Assembly (NCBI GenBank): GCA_028278585.1
Contig: JANQEC010000303.1
Span: 1 to 36,307, forward strand
From: Cyclobacteriaceae bacterium
Lineage (GTDB): Bacteria > Bacteroidota > Bacteroidia > Cytophagales > Cyclobacteriaceae
Reading direction: 5' to 3'
Length of the DNA stretch: 36,307 nucleotides
Shown: piece after piece, positions 16,196 through 25,109 of the stretch
Numbering within the stretch: position 1 is the first letter of the stretch
How the letters are laid out: every line of letters begins with the position of its first letter
Position numbers and translations under genes: made by a program
Notes under the pieces: generated by a model
The model's input: the letters and a program-made list of their open reading frames with translations, nothing else
Told to the model about the DNA's origin: nothing
Database searches by the model: none

Positions 16196-16963
16196 TTAAA
16201 AGATTCGAAAATCAATAATTGTTCCGCTGCTTACCAACCAAATATAAAGGTCAGCAAAGGCAACCATAAAGAGACTTGTCCAGGCCCAGTACATGTGGCT
16301 CTTATTCAACCTGGTAACTCCTTTCCAGGCCGAATGTCTTGCTTTCCCAAAAGCCACACACGAGTAACAATCTATTTTACCACCAACAAGGTGCCTGAGT
16401 GAATGGCAAGAAAATGTATATAAGCCCAAAAGGACAACCGTCCCTAAAATCACTAAGGACCCTACACTCATCCCAAAACCTTCTGGCCACATGACCGAGT
16501 GAATGAAGTCAATGGAAAGAATGACAATGAATACAAGTGCCAGGTATAAGAAGTACCGATGAATATTTTGAATAAGGAGCAATCGGGTTTCTCCGGCATA
16601 ATTTTTTTTTCGTTCGGAAACCGCACATGCTGCCGGGTCCAGGGCAAATGATCGATAATAGGCTTTTCTGTAATAGTAGCAGGTTAATCTGAATCCTCCG
16701 GGAGCCCACAGCACCAGCATAGCTGGCGATATCCAGGCAGGAAGCCATGGGATTATTATAAGTGGCGAATAAAGTGGAGAAAGCAGGTAGGCAGAAGTTT
16801 CATTGTCTACCACATAGTCGGCATTGTAGAATACGCGAAAGGTAGCATAAACAATAAATGTACTTAGGCCGAGAAATATTGAAAGAGGAGGGAGCCACCA
16901 CAGATCTCTCCTGTCTGTGTCTCCGAAGCGGGTAGATCCGCTACTTATTGTAATATCACTCAT
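16196..16963 (-). CDS. sdhC: Succinate dehydrogenase membrane anchor (cytochrome b-type) subunit, 255 aa
   Basis: Five hydrophobic segments can be read: LSIFLGLSTFIVYATF, PLIIIPWLPAWISPAMLVLW, LYLALVFIVILSIDFI, LVILGTVVLLGLYTF and WTSLFMVAFADLYIWLV. Several His near helix ends (IHRYF, DFIHSV, SCHSLRHL) could hold haem. It anchors SdhAB to the inner membrane and provides the quinone site. Position at the head of the sdhCAB run, two bases before sdhA, makes the assignment secure. The sequence is a long single-anchor form that appears closer to the anchor of actinobacterial Sdh1 than to the usual b558 anchor, though this is by eye. The start is the ATG at 16963. Confidence 0.85.
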   Translation of the reverse strand: MSDITISSGSTRFGDTDRRDLWWLPPLSIFLGLSTFIVYATFRVFYNADYVVDNETSAYLLSPLYSPLIIIPWLPAWISPAMLVLWAPGGFRLTCYYYRKAYYRSFALDPAACAVSERKKNYAGETRLLLIQNIHRYFLYLALVFIVILSIDFIHSVMWPEGFGMSVGSLVILGTVVLLGLYTFSCHSLRHLVGGKIDCYSCVAFGKARHSAWKGVTRLNKSHMYWAWTSLFMVAFADLYIWLVSSGTIIDFRIF

Positions 16964-17039
16964 CTACTGTATTTGAGTTGAAAAGGCGTACAATATACTA
17001 CTCAAACGCTAGTAAGGCAATACATTCTCTTTTAGTGAT

Positions 17040-20000
17040 TCAATTGTTCAGTGGTTCAGTCTTCTTCGGTACAGTTAAAATTGGAGCGTCTTTACTTTTG
17101 AACAACTCATTAAACTCTTTGATATCCTTTTGGACCAGTTCTTCAAAAGACTGTTTCATTCCACCCCATGACTCCTCCAGGTCACTCATCCTTTCTTTGT
17201 AGCTCTCCGGCACCTGGGGATCATAGGTATCAAGGTTGTTTCTCAGAAAGAAAAATTCGGAATTGATCCCTGCGGGCCAATTCAACACATCCTGGAATCC
17301 TTTTTGACGAAGTTCTATAACAGGGGCTCTCCAGTCCTCCATTTTTTCCTGAAGTTTATCAATTGCATTTTGGACGTCTTCCATTCCTTCCTCTTCCCCG
17401 TATTGTTCCTCAATGGATTCAAGTTGTTTGGAAATTTTCATTGCATCATTCACCGAGTTATGAATTTCATTGATACGATCTTCGATTCGCTCCATCAAGT
17501 CTTGTTGCTCGGCCCACTGCTGCTCAGAGATATTGATGTCAGGGGGATCCATGATCACTATTTCGACTTCAGAAACAAGGTCTCCAAGTGTCATCCTCGC
17601 TTTATATGTCCCTGGAGCTACGCGATGACCTCTATAGTCGCCTTCGAAAATAAAAACACCAGGGACCTCCTGAAGTTTGTTAGTTCGATAGTTCCATGTG
17701 AAACGATTTAATCCTTTGTTCACGGGTAGATCTTCTGTATTTGGAGCGGGGATGTTTCCCCTTCCGCCCTGCATTTTCACTTCGATCTCTTCATTCCCTT
17801 TGAACGAACGAATAACTTCATCCTCACTATTAAATATTTCTAAAGTCAAACTTTCAGCGCTATCAGGAATATTTTGCAAATTGTAATGAAGCGTAACGCC
17901 CTCAGGTGGGTTTTCTCCATATCCATGTTCTGTTATTAAATAGAAAGGTGGTGAGCCAAAGGATCGATAGACAGGCTTCGGTTCATAAAGTTTCACGGCA
18001 TCTCTAAATTGTCCTTTAGATTGCTGAATGGATGAAAGATCATCAAGGATCCAAAATCCACGTCCTGCAGTGGATGCTGCCAGATCGTTATCTCGAATCA
18101 CAAGATCTGTAATCGAAACAACAGGCATATTTAGTTGCATTTGCTGAAAGCTGGTGCCTGCATCAAACGAAATGTAGAATCCGCGTTCACCTCCCGCATA
18201 TAATAGTCCCGGGGTTTTTGTGTCTTCACGAACAACCCTGAAAAAATCATCCTTTTGAATGTCATCACCAATTTTTCTCCAGCTGGAACCATAGTCTGTT
18301 GATTTGTAGCTGTAGTTTTTATAATCATTGAATTTGTACCGGGTTGAAGTGAAATACACTGTCGCTTTGTCATGGGGTGAAACTTCAATGGAGTGAATCA
18401 TCGTTTCAGGGAGACCGGATGGTGTAATGTCTGTCCAGCTAGATCCTCCATCTCGAGTCACCTGGATCATACCTCCATCTGTTCCTGTGTAAATAACACC
18501 TTCTTCCAATGCAGATTCAGCGATATAATAGATTGTATTGTAGTTTTCACCTCCGGCTCCCTCATTCGTAAATGGACCGCCACCTTGCCCTTGTTTCTCT
18601 TTATCATTTTTAGTCAGGTCAGGACTTATTGGTGTCCACTCTAAACCTCCATTAGTCGTTTTGAAGAGCACATTTCCTCCATAATACATGGTTTGTGGAT
18701 CATGTTGTGAATTGATCAGCGGTGCATTCCAATTGAACCTGTACTTCATATTCTTAGGTTCATATCCCAGGGTGGTTTCCGGGTAAACCATGATGTTCTT
18801 TGCCTCCCTGGTTTTAACATCCAGAAGACTGATCCGGCCATTGAAGCATCCTCCATACAACACTCGCGGATTTGCTGGATCATCCATGGCTACCATGGCG
18901 CTTTCGCAGCCCGGTCCATTGAACCAGTCAGTGCTTAGTATTCCATAATTCTTACTCCTGGAAGGAATGACAACTGAAAAATTATCTTGCTGCCCGCCGT
19001 AAATCCAAAAGGGAATTTGTCTGTCCGCCGTGATCCGATAGATCTGGGCTGTAGATTGATTGTTAAAACTCGACCAGGTTTTTCCCTTGTTGAAAGAAAT
19101 GGTTGCTCCACCATCTTCAGCTAATGCAATATTGTTACTGTTTTCTGGATTAATAAAAAGTTCATGACAATCACCATGGATCATTCGCATACTTTCAAAG
19201 GTCTTTCCTCCATCAACGGATCTCATCAATGGAGCATTCAACACATAAACTAAATCCGGGTTGGTCGGATCTGCGGTTACTTCCATGTAGTACCAGGATC
19301 GTGATGTTATTGTCTTGTCGTTGGACATCAATTTCCATGAAGACCCTGCATCATCCGACCGGTACAGTCCAGCTACTTCCTTATCAGATTCTATGATGGC
19401 GAAAATACGTTGAGGATTTGCTGGCGAGACCGCAATTCCAATTTTCCCCATCATCTCAGGAAGTCCTTTTGCGATCTTTGTCCATGTTTCCCCACCGTCA
19501 ACAGATTTATAAATAGAGGAACCAGGACCGCCACTCTCTACTTTCCAAGGGTATCTTCGGTGCTCCCAGGTCGAAGCATACAATATTCTTGGGTTAGATG
19601 GGTCCATGCTAAGTCCTGAGACTCCCGTACCTTCATTTACATACAGGGTTTTCTTCCAGGTTTTACCTCCATCTACAGATTTATAGATCCCGCGATCTGC
19701 GGACGGACCATGAACTGGACCCTGGGCACCAATGAATACAATATCAGGGTTAGTTGGATGAACAATGACATCAGAAATGTGCCGTGTTCCGGTGAGGCCA
19801 ATGTTCTTCCATGTCTTTCCTGCGTCTTCAGATTTATAAACGCCATCTCCGTAGGAAGTCATTACTCCTCGGACGGCGTGTTCCCCACTCCCAACATACA
19901 CTACATTTGGATCAGACTTACTTACAGCAATATCACCGATTGAACCTACTTTAAAGTATCCATCTGAAACATTGTACCAATTGTATCCTGCATCTTCAGT

Positions 20001-20231
20001 TTTCCAAACGCCTCCACCAGTATAACCAGCATAATACACCTGGTCATTTCCTGAAATACCTGTGATAGAATTAGCACGACCACCACGATACGGACCAAGG
20101 TTTCTCCACTTTAGTCCTTCATATTCAGTTGTCGAGAATAAAGGAGGTGTAGTACGCTTCCGCCGTTGAGCATCAGAATCATAAATTGTTAGAATAGAAA
20201 GAACAAGTAAAACGGATAATGGCCTCTTCAT
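17040..20231 (-). CDS. Large exported BNR/Asp-box (sortilin-like) beta-propeller protein, 1063 aa
   Basis: A signal peptide is present (MKRPLSVLLVLSILTIYDSD, then AQ). Residues 30-720 contain about eleven Asp-box repeats of the form SxDxGxTW (KSEDAGKTW, KSVDGGKTW, KSVDGGETW, RSDDAGSSW, VTRDGGSSW), as in sortilin/VPS10 and exo-glycosidase-like propellers. The first repeat region (GPYRGGRANSITGI) is typical of the large Bacteroidota family often annotated as glycosyl hydrolase. Beyond it are a beta-rich segment and a predicted coiled-coil region (SEQQWAEQQDLMERIEDRIN). I see no T9SS sorting domain and no secure catalytic residues, so enzymatic activity is not claimed. Located 76 bases upstream of sdhC on the same strand; a functional link is doubtful. 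Confidence 0.88.
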   Translation of the reverse strand: MKRPLSVLLVLSILTIYDSDAQRRKRTTPPLFSTTEYEGLKWRNLGPYRGGRANSITGISGNDQVYYAGYTGGGVWKTEDAGYNWYNVSDGYFKVGSIGDIAVSKSDPNVVYVGSGEHAVRGVMTSYGDGVYKSEDAGKTWKNIGLTGTRHISDVIVHPTNPDIVFIGAQGPVHGPSADRGIYKSVDGGKTWKKTLYVNEGTGVSGLSMDPSNPRILYASTWEHRRYPWKVESGGPGSSIYKSVDGGETWTKIAKGLPEMMGKIGIAVSPANPQRIFAIIESDKEVAGLYRSDDAGSSWKLMSNDKTITSRSWYYMEVTADPTNPDLVYVLNAPLMRSVDGGKTFESMRMIHGDCHELFINPENSNNIALAEDGGATISFNKGKTWSSFNNQSTAQIYRITADRQIPFWIYGGQQDNFSVVIPSRSKNYGILSTDWFNGPGCESAMVAMDDPANPRVLYGGCFNGRISLLDVKTREAKNIMVYPETTLGYEPKNMKYRFNWNAPLINSQHDPQTMYYGGNVLFKTTNGGLEWTPISPDLTKNDKEKQGQGGGPFTNEGAGGENYNTIYYIAESALEEGVIYTGTDGGMIQVTRDGGSSWTDITPSGLPETMIHSIEVSPHDKATVYFTSTRYKFNDYKNYSYKSTDYGSSWRKIGDDIQKDDFFRVVREDTKTPGLLYAGGERGFYISFDAGTSFQQMQLNMPVVSITDLVIRDNDLAASTAGRGFWILDDLSSIQQSKGQFRDAVKLYEPKPVYRSFGSPPFYLITEHGYGENPPEGVTLHYNLQNIPDSAESLTLEIFNSEDEVIRSFKGNEEIEVKMQGGRGNIPAPNTEDLPVNKGLNRFTWNYRTNKLQEVPGVFIFEGDYRGHRVAPGTYKARMTLGDLVSEVEIVIMDPPDINISEQQWAEQQDLMERIEDRINEIHNSVNDAMKISKQLESIEEQYGEEEGMEDVQNAIDKLQEKMEDWRAPVIELRQKGFQDVLNWPAGINSEFFFLRNNLDTYDPQVPESYKERMSDLEESWGGMKQSFEELVQKDIKEFNELFKSKDAPILTVPKKTEPLNN

Positions 20232-20322
20232 TGGTTTTAGGTTTGGTTATATCCTCAAGCTAACCAAAAGCGAATTATTATCCAATGAATGGTTTATCAA
20301 GGAGAGATTCAATTAGGTCTTC

Positions 20323-20337
20323 ATTTGTGAAACAAAT
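20323..20337 (+). promoter_or_regulatory. Predicted PadR operator, copy 2
   Basis: ATTTGT-GAA-ACAAAT has the same half-sites and spacing as the operator of the first PadR gene, with an unrelated spacer. Its last base overlaps a -7 element (TAATTTTG, 20337-20344), so a bound repressor would block RNA polymerase. It sits 45 bases upstream of the PadR start. Confidence 0.65.
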
Positions 20338-20344
20338 AATTTTG
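20337..20344 (+). promoter_or_regulatory. Bacteroidota-type -7 promoter element of the second PadR operon
   Basis: TAATTTTG fits the TAnnTTTG consensus exactly. Transcription would begin near 20351, leaving a leader of about 30 bases before the ATG at 20383. No convincing -33 TTTG lies at the normal distance, so the promoter may be weak or regulated. Confidence 0.5.
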
Positions 20345-20382
20345 CCTTACGTTTGGTCTTCAATTAAGAAACTAATAAGGTC

Positions 20383-20709
20383 ATGAAAGAAACTGGTCTG
20401 GGAGAATTTCAGGAAATCGTTCTATTGGCCATTCTTATTTTGGATGAGAATGCCTATGGAGCCAGAATACAAAATGAAATGAGTCATCGACTCGGCAGAA
20501 TAGTCAGCCGTGGCGCCTTACATGCTGCATTAACAAGACTGACTGAAAAGAATTTCATTGAATCAACATTTGGTGGTGCCACAACTGAGCGGGGAGGAAG
20601 GAGAAAACGTTTCTATTCTGTAACAAATCTTGGAAAATCAGCACTCAATGATGCCAAAACCATCCGGGATGAAATGTGGACGTTGGTCCCGAAAATCCAT
20701 TTTCAATGA
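20383..20709 (+). CDS. PadR-family transcriptional regulator, 108 aa
   Basis: Single-domain winged helix protein with the PadR pattern: GLGEFQEIVLLAIL, then RGALHAALTRLTEKNFIEST, and the wing GGATTERGGRRKRFYSVT. It aligns along its whole length with the PadR protein at 9858 (shared LGEF-EIVLL, RGGRRKR and the final W-(S/T)-(M/L)-(I/V)-PK). It overlaps the following permease gene through ATGA. It is likely an autorepressor acting on the palindrome at 20323-20337. Confidence 0.95.
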   Translation: MKETGLGEFQEIVLLAILILDENAYGARIQNEMSHRLGRIVSRGALHAALTRLTEKNFIESTFGGATTERGGRRKRFYSVTNLGKSALNDAKTIRDEMWTLVPKIHFQ

Positions 20710-23276
20710 GGCATCCTGACATACCTAAATGGCCTTACAACTTATTCAAGGGATTTTGTCATAGAGATTTCTTTGAAGAATTACAGGGAGACCTGGAAGA
20801 GAATTTTCTTCTAAATATTGATGAAAAAGGAATAAAGGCAGCTCGCAAAACTTATAGACTCGAAATACTAAAACTAATACGCCCTTCGGTTATGAAAAAA
20901 ACAAAATTTGCTCCAAAAACCATTGGCCGACTTGCCAGAAATTATATGCTTACTTCGATTCGCTCAGTTAAATACAATCCTGGATACATTCTCTCAAACA
21001 TCTTTGGGTTGGCTCTGGCCTTATCAATCAGTACGATCGGTTATTTCTATTATCGGTTCAACGATACGTTCAACGAACACTATGATCAGGCTGAATATTT
21101 GTACAAAATCCATGGTCTGAGAGCCAGTGAAGCAACACTGGGTTCGAGCTCAATTGCTTTAGGACCTGCATTGGAAACTGCAGGAATTGATGCCATGCGC
21201 TATCATCATGAGACGATTGCAATCAGGCAGGAGAATAGACTTTTCCAGGAGAGCACTGTTTTTGCAGATCCCAATTATTTAGAATCTTTCGAACTTGAAA
21301 GTGTCAGTGGGCAAAAAATAAAAATGAGTAACGCAGATGAGATCTTCATCTCACAAGACATGGCTACCAAGCTTTTTGGAGATGTATATCCGGTTGGAGA
21401 ATTGGTTGAAGTTGTGTTTCCAAATGAAAAAGAGCGTTCGTTTGTAGTAAAGGACGTATTCAAAGATCCACCACAAAACGTGAGTTTTCATTTCCCGATG
21501 ATTACTTCTTTTGATAATTACCTTGAGTTTTATAAGGTTGAAGAAAATGATTGGTCTTCCTATATAGATGGGACATTTGTGAATATAAAAAACATGACTC
21601 CAGATCAGGTAGAAGCTCAATTAAACACCTTTGTCGAACCGCATAACATATACAATTCAGAACGAATCATCGAAAAATTTCGATTGGACAATGTTCTGGT
21701 TTGGCCGACATTTGAGCACACCCTTGCGGGAAGAAGTTTCTGGAATACCTTACACCCTGCCTCAGTTATTGGTACCGTATCCACTTCTCTTGCTATTTTA
21801 TTACTTGCTTGTTTCAATTTCATCAATACCAGTATCGCTTTGTCAGGAAAAAGGCTAAAGGAAATTGCAGTGCGAAAAGTAATGGGTGGCAATAGAAAGA
21901 GTACGATTACCCAATTCATGATTGAAAATTCCCTAATGGTTTTCGCAGCAGTTATCGTCTCCTTCGGTATATCGTATTTTCTAATTCCGGCATACAATAG
22001 TCTAATGACCCAGGAAATTGTTCAGCTGAACAAAGTACCTATTGAAACAATCGTTTACTTCAGCATAAGCCTGATTGTCTTTGTGGCACTACTATCAGGT
22101 GCTTACCCTTCATTCTATGTTTCCCGTTTTTCATCATTGGAAATTTTCAGAGATAAACTTGTTCTTTCCGGGAAAAACCGGTTGATGGTGGTCTTGCTTA
22201 CCTTCCAGTTCTTCCTGTGTTTTTACAATTTCGTCAGCTTATACATAAATGTTGACAACTCCTACTACCAGGAAACTCTGGATCGTGGATATGACGTTGA
22301 AAACGTGATCAATGTACCATTATATAGTCCCGAGCAAATATCAGAACTAGAAAACAGGCTAAATCAGCATCCTGACATTTTGAATGTAGCTGGTACTACC
22401 AACACGATCGGATTCAACTTCAGGGACAATACTGCAACAATAGAAGGAATTGAATATGAAGTGGCAGACCTTGCCGTTGGAACGAATTATTTACAAATGA
22501 TGGGCATCCGGTTGATAAAGGGGTCTTTTTTTTCTGATCAATATGAGGTAGCAAGCAAATATGTTGTCATCAATGAAATGCTGGAAGATCATATTGGTCA
22601 GGATCTGTTAAACAAAACAATAAAATATGAAGATCAACTTTTCACAGTTATAGGCGTTGTTGAAGACTTTAACTTGAAGCCTATGATGTTCGATAACCGA
22701 ATAAAGCCAACGATCATTAGGGCTAGTCCTGAAAACGCATTCAAATACGCATCATTACAAGTTCAAGGCGAAACCAACAGCATTAATTCAAAAGTCGAGA
22801 TCATATGGTATGAACTATTCCCTCAACAACTGTATAAAGGATTTTTACAGGAAAGGGTGATGCGTGGTATCAGGGAGACAAATAACATCATGGTAAATAT
22901 CAACCTATTCAGTACTGCTATTACCATACTGATCTCTGCACTCGGTTTATATACGTTGATTGCACTTAAGGTTCAACGCAGAAGTAAGGAATTTGGAATA
23001 CGTAAGGTACTTGGAGCAAGTAAAAAAGTTATCGTGGGGCTCTTGGGCAAAGACCTGTACTGGATCCTTGGGATAGCGATTGTTCCCGGATTAGCAGCGG
23101 CTTACCTTGTAAATGATACCGTATTTGACATCATATACGCATATCGTATCACCATCGAGCTAAAGCATCTCCTTTGGCCATCGATAGGGTTGTTTGCAAT
23201 CGTTGTTATGACCATCGGATACAAGGTACTTCAAACAGGCAAGTTGAATCCTGTCGAACAACTCAGAATGGAATAA
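20706..23276 (+). CDS. FtsX/MacB-type ABC permease with N-terminal prefix domain, 856 aa
   Basis: The track start at 20676 is a GTG inside the PadR gene; I prefer the in-frame ATG at 20706, which overlaps the PadR stop as ATGA, exactly as in the first pair. The protein then starts MRHPDIPKWPYNLFKGFCHR and continues with the prefix-domain motif FFEELQGDLEENF. The core has MacB-like periplasmic domains, the signature LKEIAVRKVMGGNRKSTITQF between central helices, and RRSKEFGIRKVLGASKKVIV before the last helices. No ATPase gene adjoins, so it is an orphan permease. The substrate is unknown. It is more divergent from the first permease than the PadR pair are from each other. Confidence 0.92.
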   Translation: MRHPDIPKWPYNLFKGFCHRDFFEELQGDLEENFLLNIDEKGIKAARKTYRLEILKLIRPSVMKKTKFAPKTIGRLARNYMLTSIRSVKYNPGYILSNIFGLALALSISTIGYFYYRFNDTFNEHYDQAEYLYKIHGLRASEATLGSSSIALGPALETAGIDAMRYHHETIAIRQENRLFQESTVFADPNYLESFELESVSGQKIKMSNADEIFISQDMATKLFGDVYPVGELVEVVFPNEKERSFVVKDVFKDPPQNVSFHFPMITSFDNYLEFYKVEENDWSSYIDGTFVNIKNMTPDQVEAQLNTFVEPHNIYNSERIIEKFRLDNVLVWPTFEHTLAGRSFWNTLHPASVIGTVSTSLAILLLACFNFINTSIALSGKRLKEIAVRKVMGGNRKSTITQFMIENSLMVFAAVIVSFGISYFLIPAYNSLMTQEIVQLNKVPIETIVYFSISLIVFVALLSGAYPSFYVSRFSSLEIFRDKLVLSGKNRLMVVLLTFQFFLCFYNFVSLYINVDNSYYQETLDRGYDVENVINVPLYSPEQISELENRLNQHPDILNVAGTTNTIGFNFRDNTATIEGIEYEVADLAVGTNYLQMMGIRLIKGSFFSDQYEVASKYVVINEMLEDHIGQDLLNKTIKYEDQLFTVIGVVEDFNLKPMMFDNRIKPTIIRASPENAFKYASLQVQGETNSINSKVEIIWYELFPQQLYKGFLQERVMRGIRETNNIMVNINLFSTAITILISALGLYTLIALKVQRRSKEFGIRKVLGASKKVIVGLLGKDLYWILGIAIVPGLAAAYLVNDTVFDIIYAYRITIELKHLLWPSIGLFAIVVMTIGYKVLQTGKLNPVEQLRME

Positions 23277-23292
23277 CTTACAAATCAAACCA

Positions 23293-23700
23293 ATGAAATC
23301 ACTTCTCATATTTTTTATCACTATTTTTTCGTTTCAGCTATTCGCCCAACATACACTGAAAGTGGAGGTTTCCGGGATCAAGAAAATTGAAGGTTCGATT
23401 GAGGTCTGCCTATTTGATAGCCCTGACAATTACATGAAAGAAGCAGTTAAATGCTTTTGGATTGATGTTGAAAAAGAAATGATGGAATGTCGTTTTGATT
23501 CGCTGAGTTCAGTAGAATACGCTGTGGTGATCATACAAGATTTGAATGGGAACAAGGACCTGGATACGAATTTCATGGGCATCCCAAAAGAACCCTATGG
23601 TTTTTCCAATAATCCATCAACTACATTCGGACCACCCTCATTTGAAGGAGCTAGTTTTAGTGTTGATGGTAATAAAACGATTGCGATCAGGCTTAAGTAA
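23293..23700 (+). CDS. DUF2141-family exported protein, 135 aa
   Basis: A signal peptide (MKSLLIFFITIFSFQLFAQ) precedes a single small beta-rich domain. The features VEVSGIKKIEGSIEVCLFDS, then VVIIQDLNGNKDLDTNFMGI and PKEPYGFSNN match the DUF2141 family, in which the D-x-N-x-N-x-x-LD loop looks like a calcium-type site. Two Cys in the mature part (VCLF, KCFW) could form a disulfide. It starts 16 bases after the permease stop and probably shares its transcript, so it may be exported or used together with that permease. Molecular function of the family is not established. Confidence 0.88.
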   Translation: MKSLLIFFITIFSFQLFAQHTLKVEVSGIKKIEGSIEVCLFDSPDNYMKEAVKCFWIDVEKEMMECRFDSLSSVEYAVVIIQDLNGNKDLDTNFMGIPKEPYGFSNNPSTTFGPPSFEGASFSVDGNKTIAIRLK

Positions 23701-23928
23701 CACTATTTGATTTCTTTCCAGCCGATAGATACAAGTTCTACATTTTCTATTCCTTAATTCTAACTTTAGTTGTGGATTTGGGATGAAACGGTATTAGTTT
23801 GTTTTTCAGGATTCTGCATAATGACTGACTAAGTATCCCAAATAAATCCAATTGATCCCTAAACGGACTAATTCACAGACTTCAGGCATCCATCATCGTA
23901 TTTTAGTGGATAAGTAATAAAGGGAATT

Positions 23929-24168
23929 ATGGAATCGAACGCTAAAAATTCTGATCAACAACTGCCCATCTATTTTTTCAGCTTCCTTGGTCTTTCTTGC
24001 GTTGCTTGTTGCGCCTTGTTTTCACTCGTCATAGGTATTGGTTGGCTCACCACAAGTGCTGATTTTGTATTTCATTTTGGCTGGGAGAATATTCTTCCAA
24101 TTTTTCTGATTGTATGGGGGCTATTACCTATTGTTGGGTATTACCTCTATCAAAAGAGAAAGAAATAG
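23929..24168 (+). CDS. Small two-helix membrane protein, 79 aa
   Basis: Two hydrophobic segments are visible, about 16-38 (FSFLGLSCVACCALFSLVIG) and 52-72 (ILPIFLIVWGLLPIVGYYLY), followed by a basic tail QKRKK. The start ATG is preceded by AAAGGGAATT. The 3' end overlaps the convergent LytTR gene by 41 bases. I do not recognise a family. The membrane layout, a natural start and a plausible basic end support a real gene, but it could be a chance ORF. Confidence 0.5.
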   Translation: MESNAKNSDQQLPIYFFSFLGLSCVACCALFSLVIGIGWLTTSADFVFHFGWENILPIFLIVWGLLPIVGYYLYQKRKK

Positions 24169-25051
24169 CGGAACCTGTTTTTGGTCGAAATTCAGCAAAA
24201 AGGGAAGTAATATTCTTGTACGCCTCACGCGAAATCGGTATCCATTCAGGGTAATTCTTAAGTTTCACCTTAAAGTCTCTTGCATTGCCGGAGACTTCCT
24301 CCACTTTGGCCAGGTTGACAATAAAGCTTCGATGACATCTGACGATAAATGGATAGTCAATCTGATCTTCTAGTTGTTTCAGGCTAGAACGAATAAGTTT
24401 ACTGTCATTTTTACCGTCATTATCAAACATCACCTTTGAGTAGTTATCCTGAGATTGAATCATAAGTAAACTATCCGTAGATAAACTGATCGTTTCAATA
24501 TTGTTCTCCCCAATGAGGTTTAGCTTACCATGTTCATAATAGGAAACCTTCGCCTTGAGATCCGAATTTAGTCGCTCAGCTTTTTTCAACTTTCTTTTCA
24601 AGGCACGACTATAATTAAAATAGATACAGATAATTCCAGGAATTAGTCCAATCAAAAAAGCTCTCAACAATTGCTCAGCCCATTCTATGGAAGAGGAGAC
24701 ACAGACAGGTACTAAAATCCAATAGACAGAAGTTACGAACGTAATCGTGAAAAAATTCCAGAGTGACCACACAGCTTCTTTTCCAATACTCCAACTTTGT
24801 TCATTGAAAAATGTAGGAAACAACCTGGCAACTCCATAAAAATTAATGGCCAGCGTGATAAAAATGGGAACCGACATCCCAGCCAATACCATTGTCAGCC
24901 ATTCGCAATTGGATTTGCTGATTCCAAAGGGTTGAAAAACAATCAGGAAAACGGGTACGATAGCGCTAAAAATAATGAGTAACCGTATGCTCCTCGAAAA
25001 TGGTATGTAAAACGGATATGGTTTTTTTAATACTTTGAGAAACCAATTCAT
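24128..25051 (-). CDS. Membrane-bound LytTR-domain transcription regulator, 307 aa
   Basis: Four hydrophobic segments occupy about residues 20-155 (LLIIFSAIVPVFLIVF, LTMVLAGMSVPIFITLAI, FFTITFVTSVYWILVP and AFLIGLIPGIICIYF). A short coiled linker (ALKRKLKKAERLNSDLKAK) leads to a LytTR DNA-binding domain: SLLMIQSQDNYSKVMF, then LIRSSLKQLEDQ and FIVRCHRSFIVNLAKVEEV. No receiver domain is present, so sensing must go through the membrane part. The track start at 25060 is TTG; the ATG at 25051 is preferred. It overlaps the small membrane ORF tail to tail, and follows the CPBP protease gene on the same strand after 58 bases, which may be co-transcribed. Confidence 0.92.
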   Translation of the reverse strand: MNWFLKVLKKPYPFYIPFSRSIRLLIIFSAIVPVFLIVFQPFGISKSNCEWLTMVLAGMSVPIFITLAINFYGVARLFPTFFNEQSWSIGKEAVWSLWNFFTITFVTSVYWILVPVCVSSSIEWAEQLLRAFLIGLIPGIICIYFNYSRALKRKLKKAERLNSDLKAKVSYYEHGKLNLIGENNIETISLSTDSLLMIQSQDNYSKVMFDNDGKNDSKLIRSSLKQLEDQIDYPFIVRCHRSFIVNLAKVEEVSGNARDFKVKLKNYPEWIPISREAYKNITSLFAEFRPKTGSAISFSFDRGNTQQ

Positions 25052-25109
25052 CACCAACAAGTTAATCCATTTCGATTGAGGATTCCGATCCCATTTTGGG
25101 TGGAAAATT

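Noticed and set aside
17304-17711. 135-aa plus-strand ORF inside the Asp-box protein gene
   Set aside because: Antisense shadow of a coding region with clear repeats; no start context or family features.
24110-24373. 87-aa plus-strand ORF
   Set aside because: It lies antisense to the well-supported LytTR gene and has no recognisable features.
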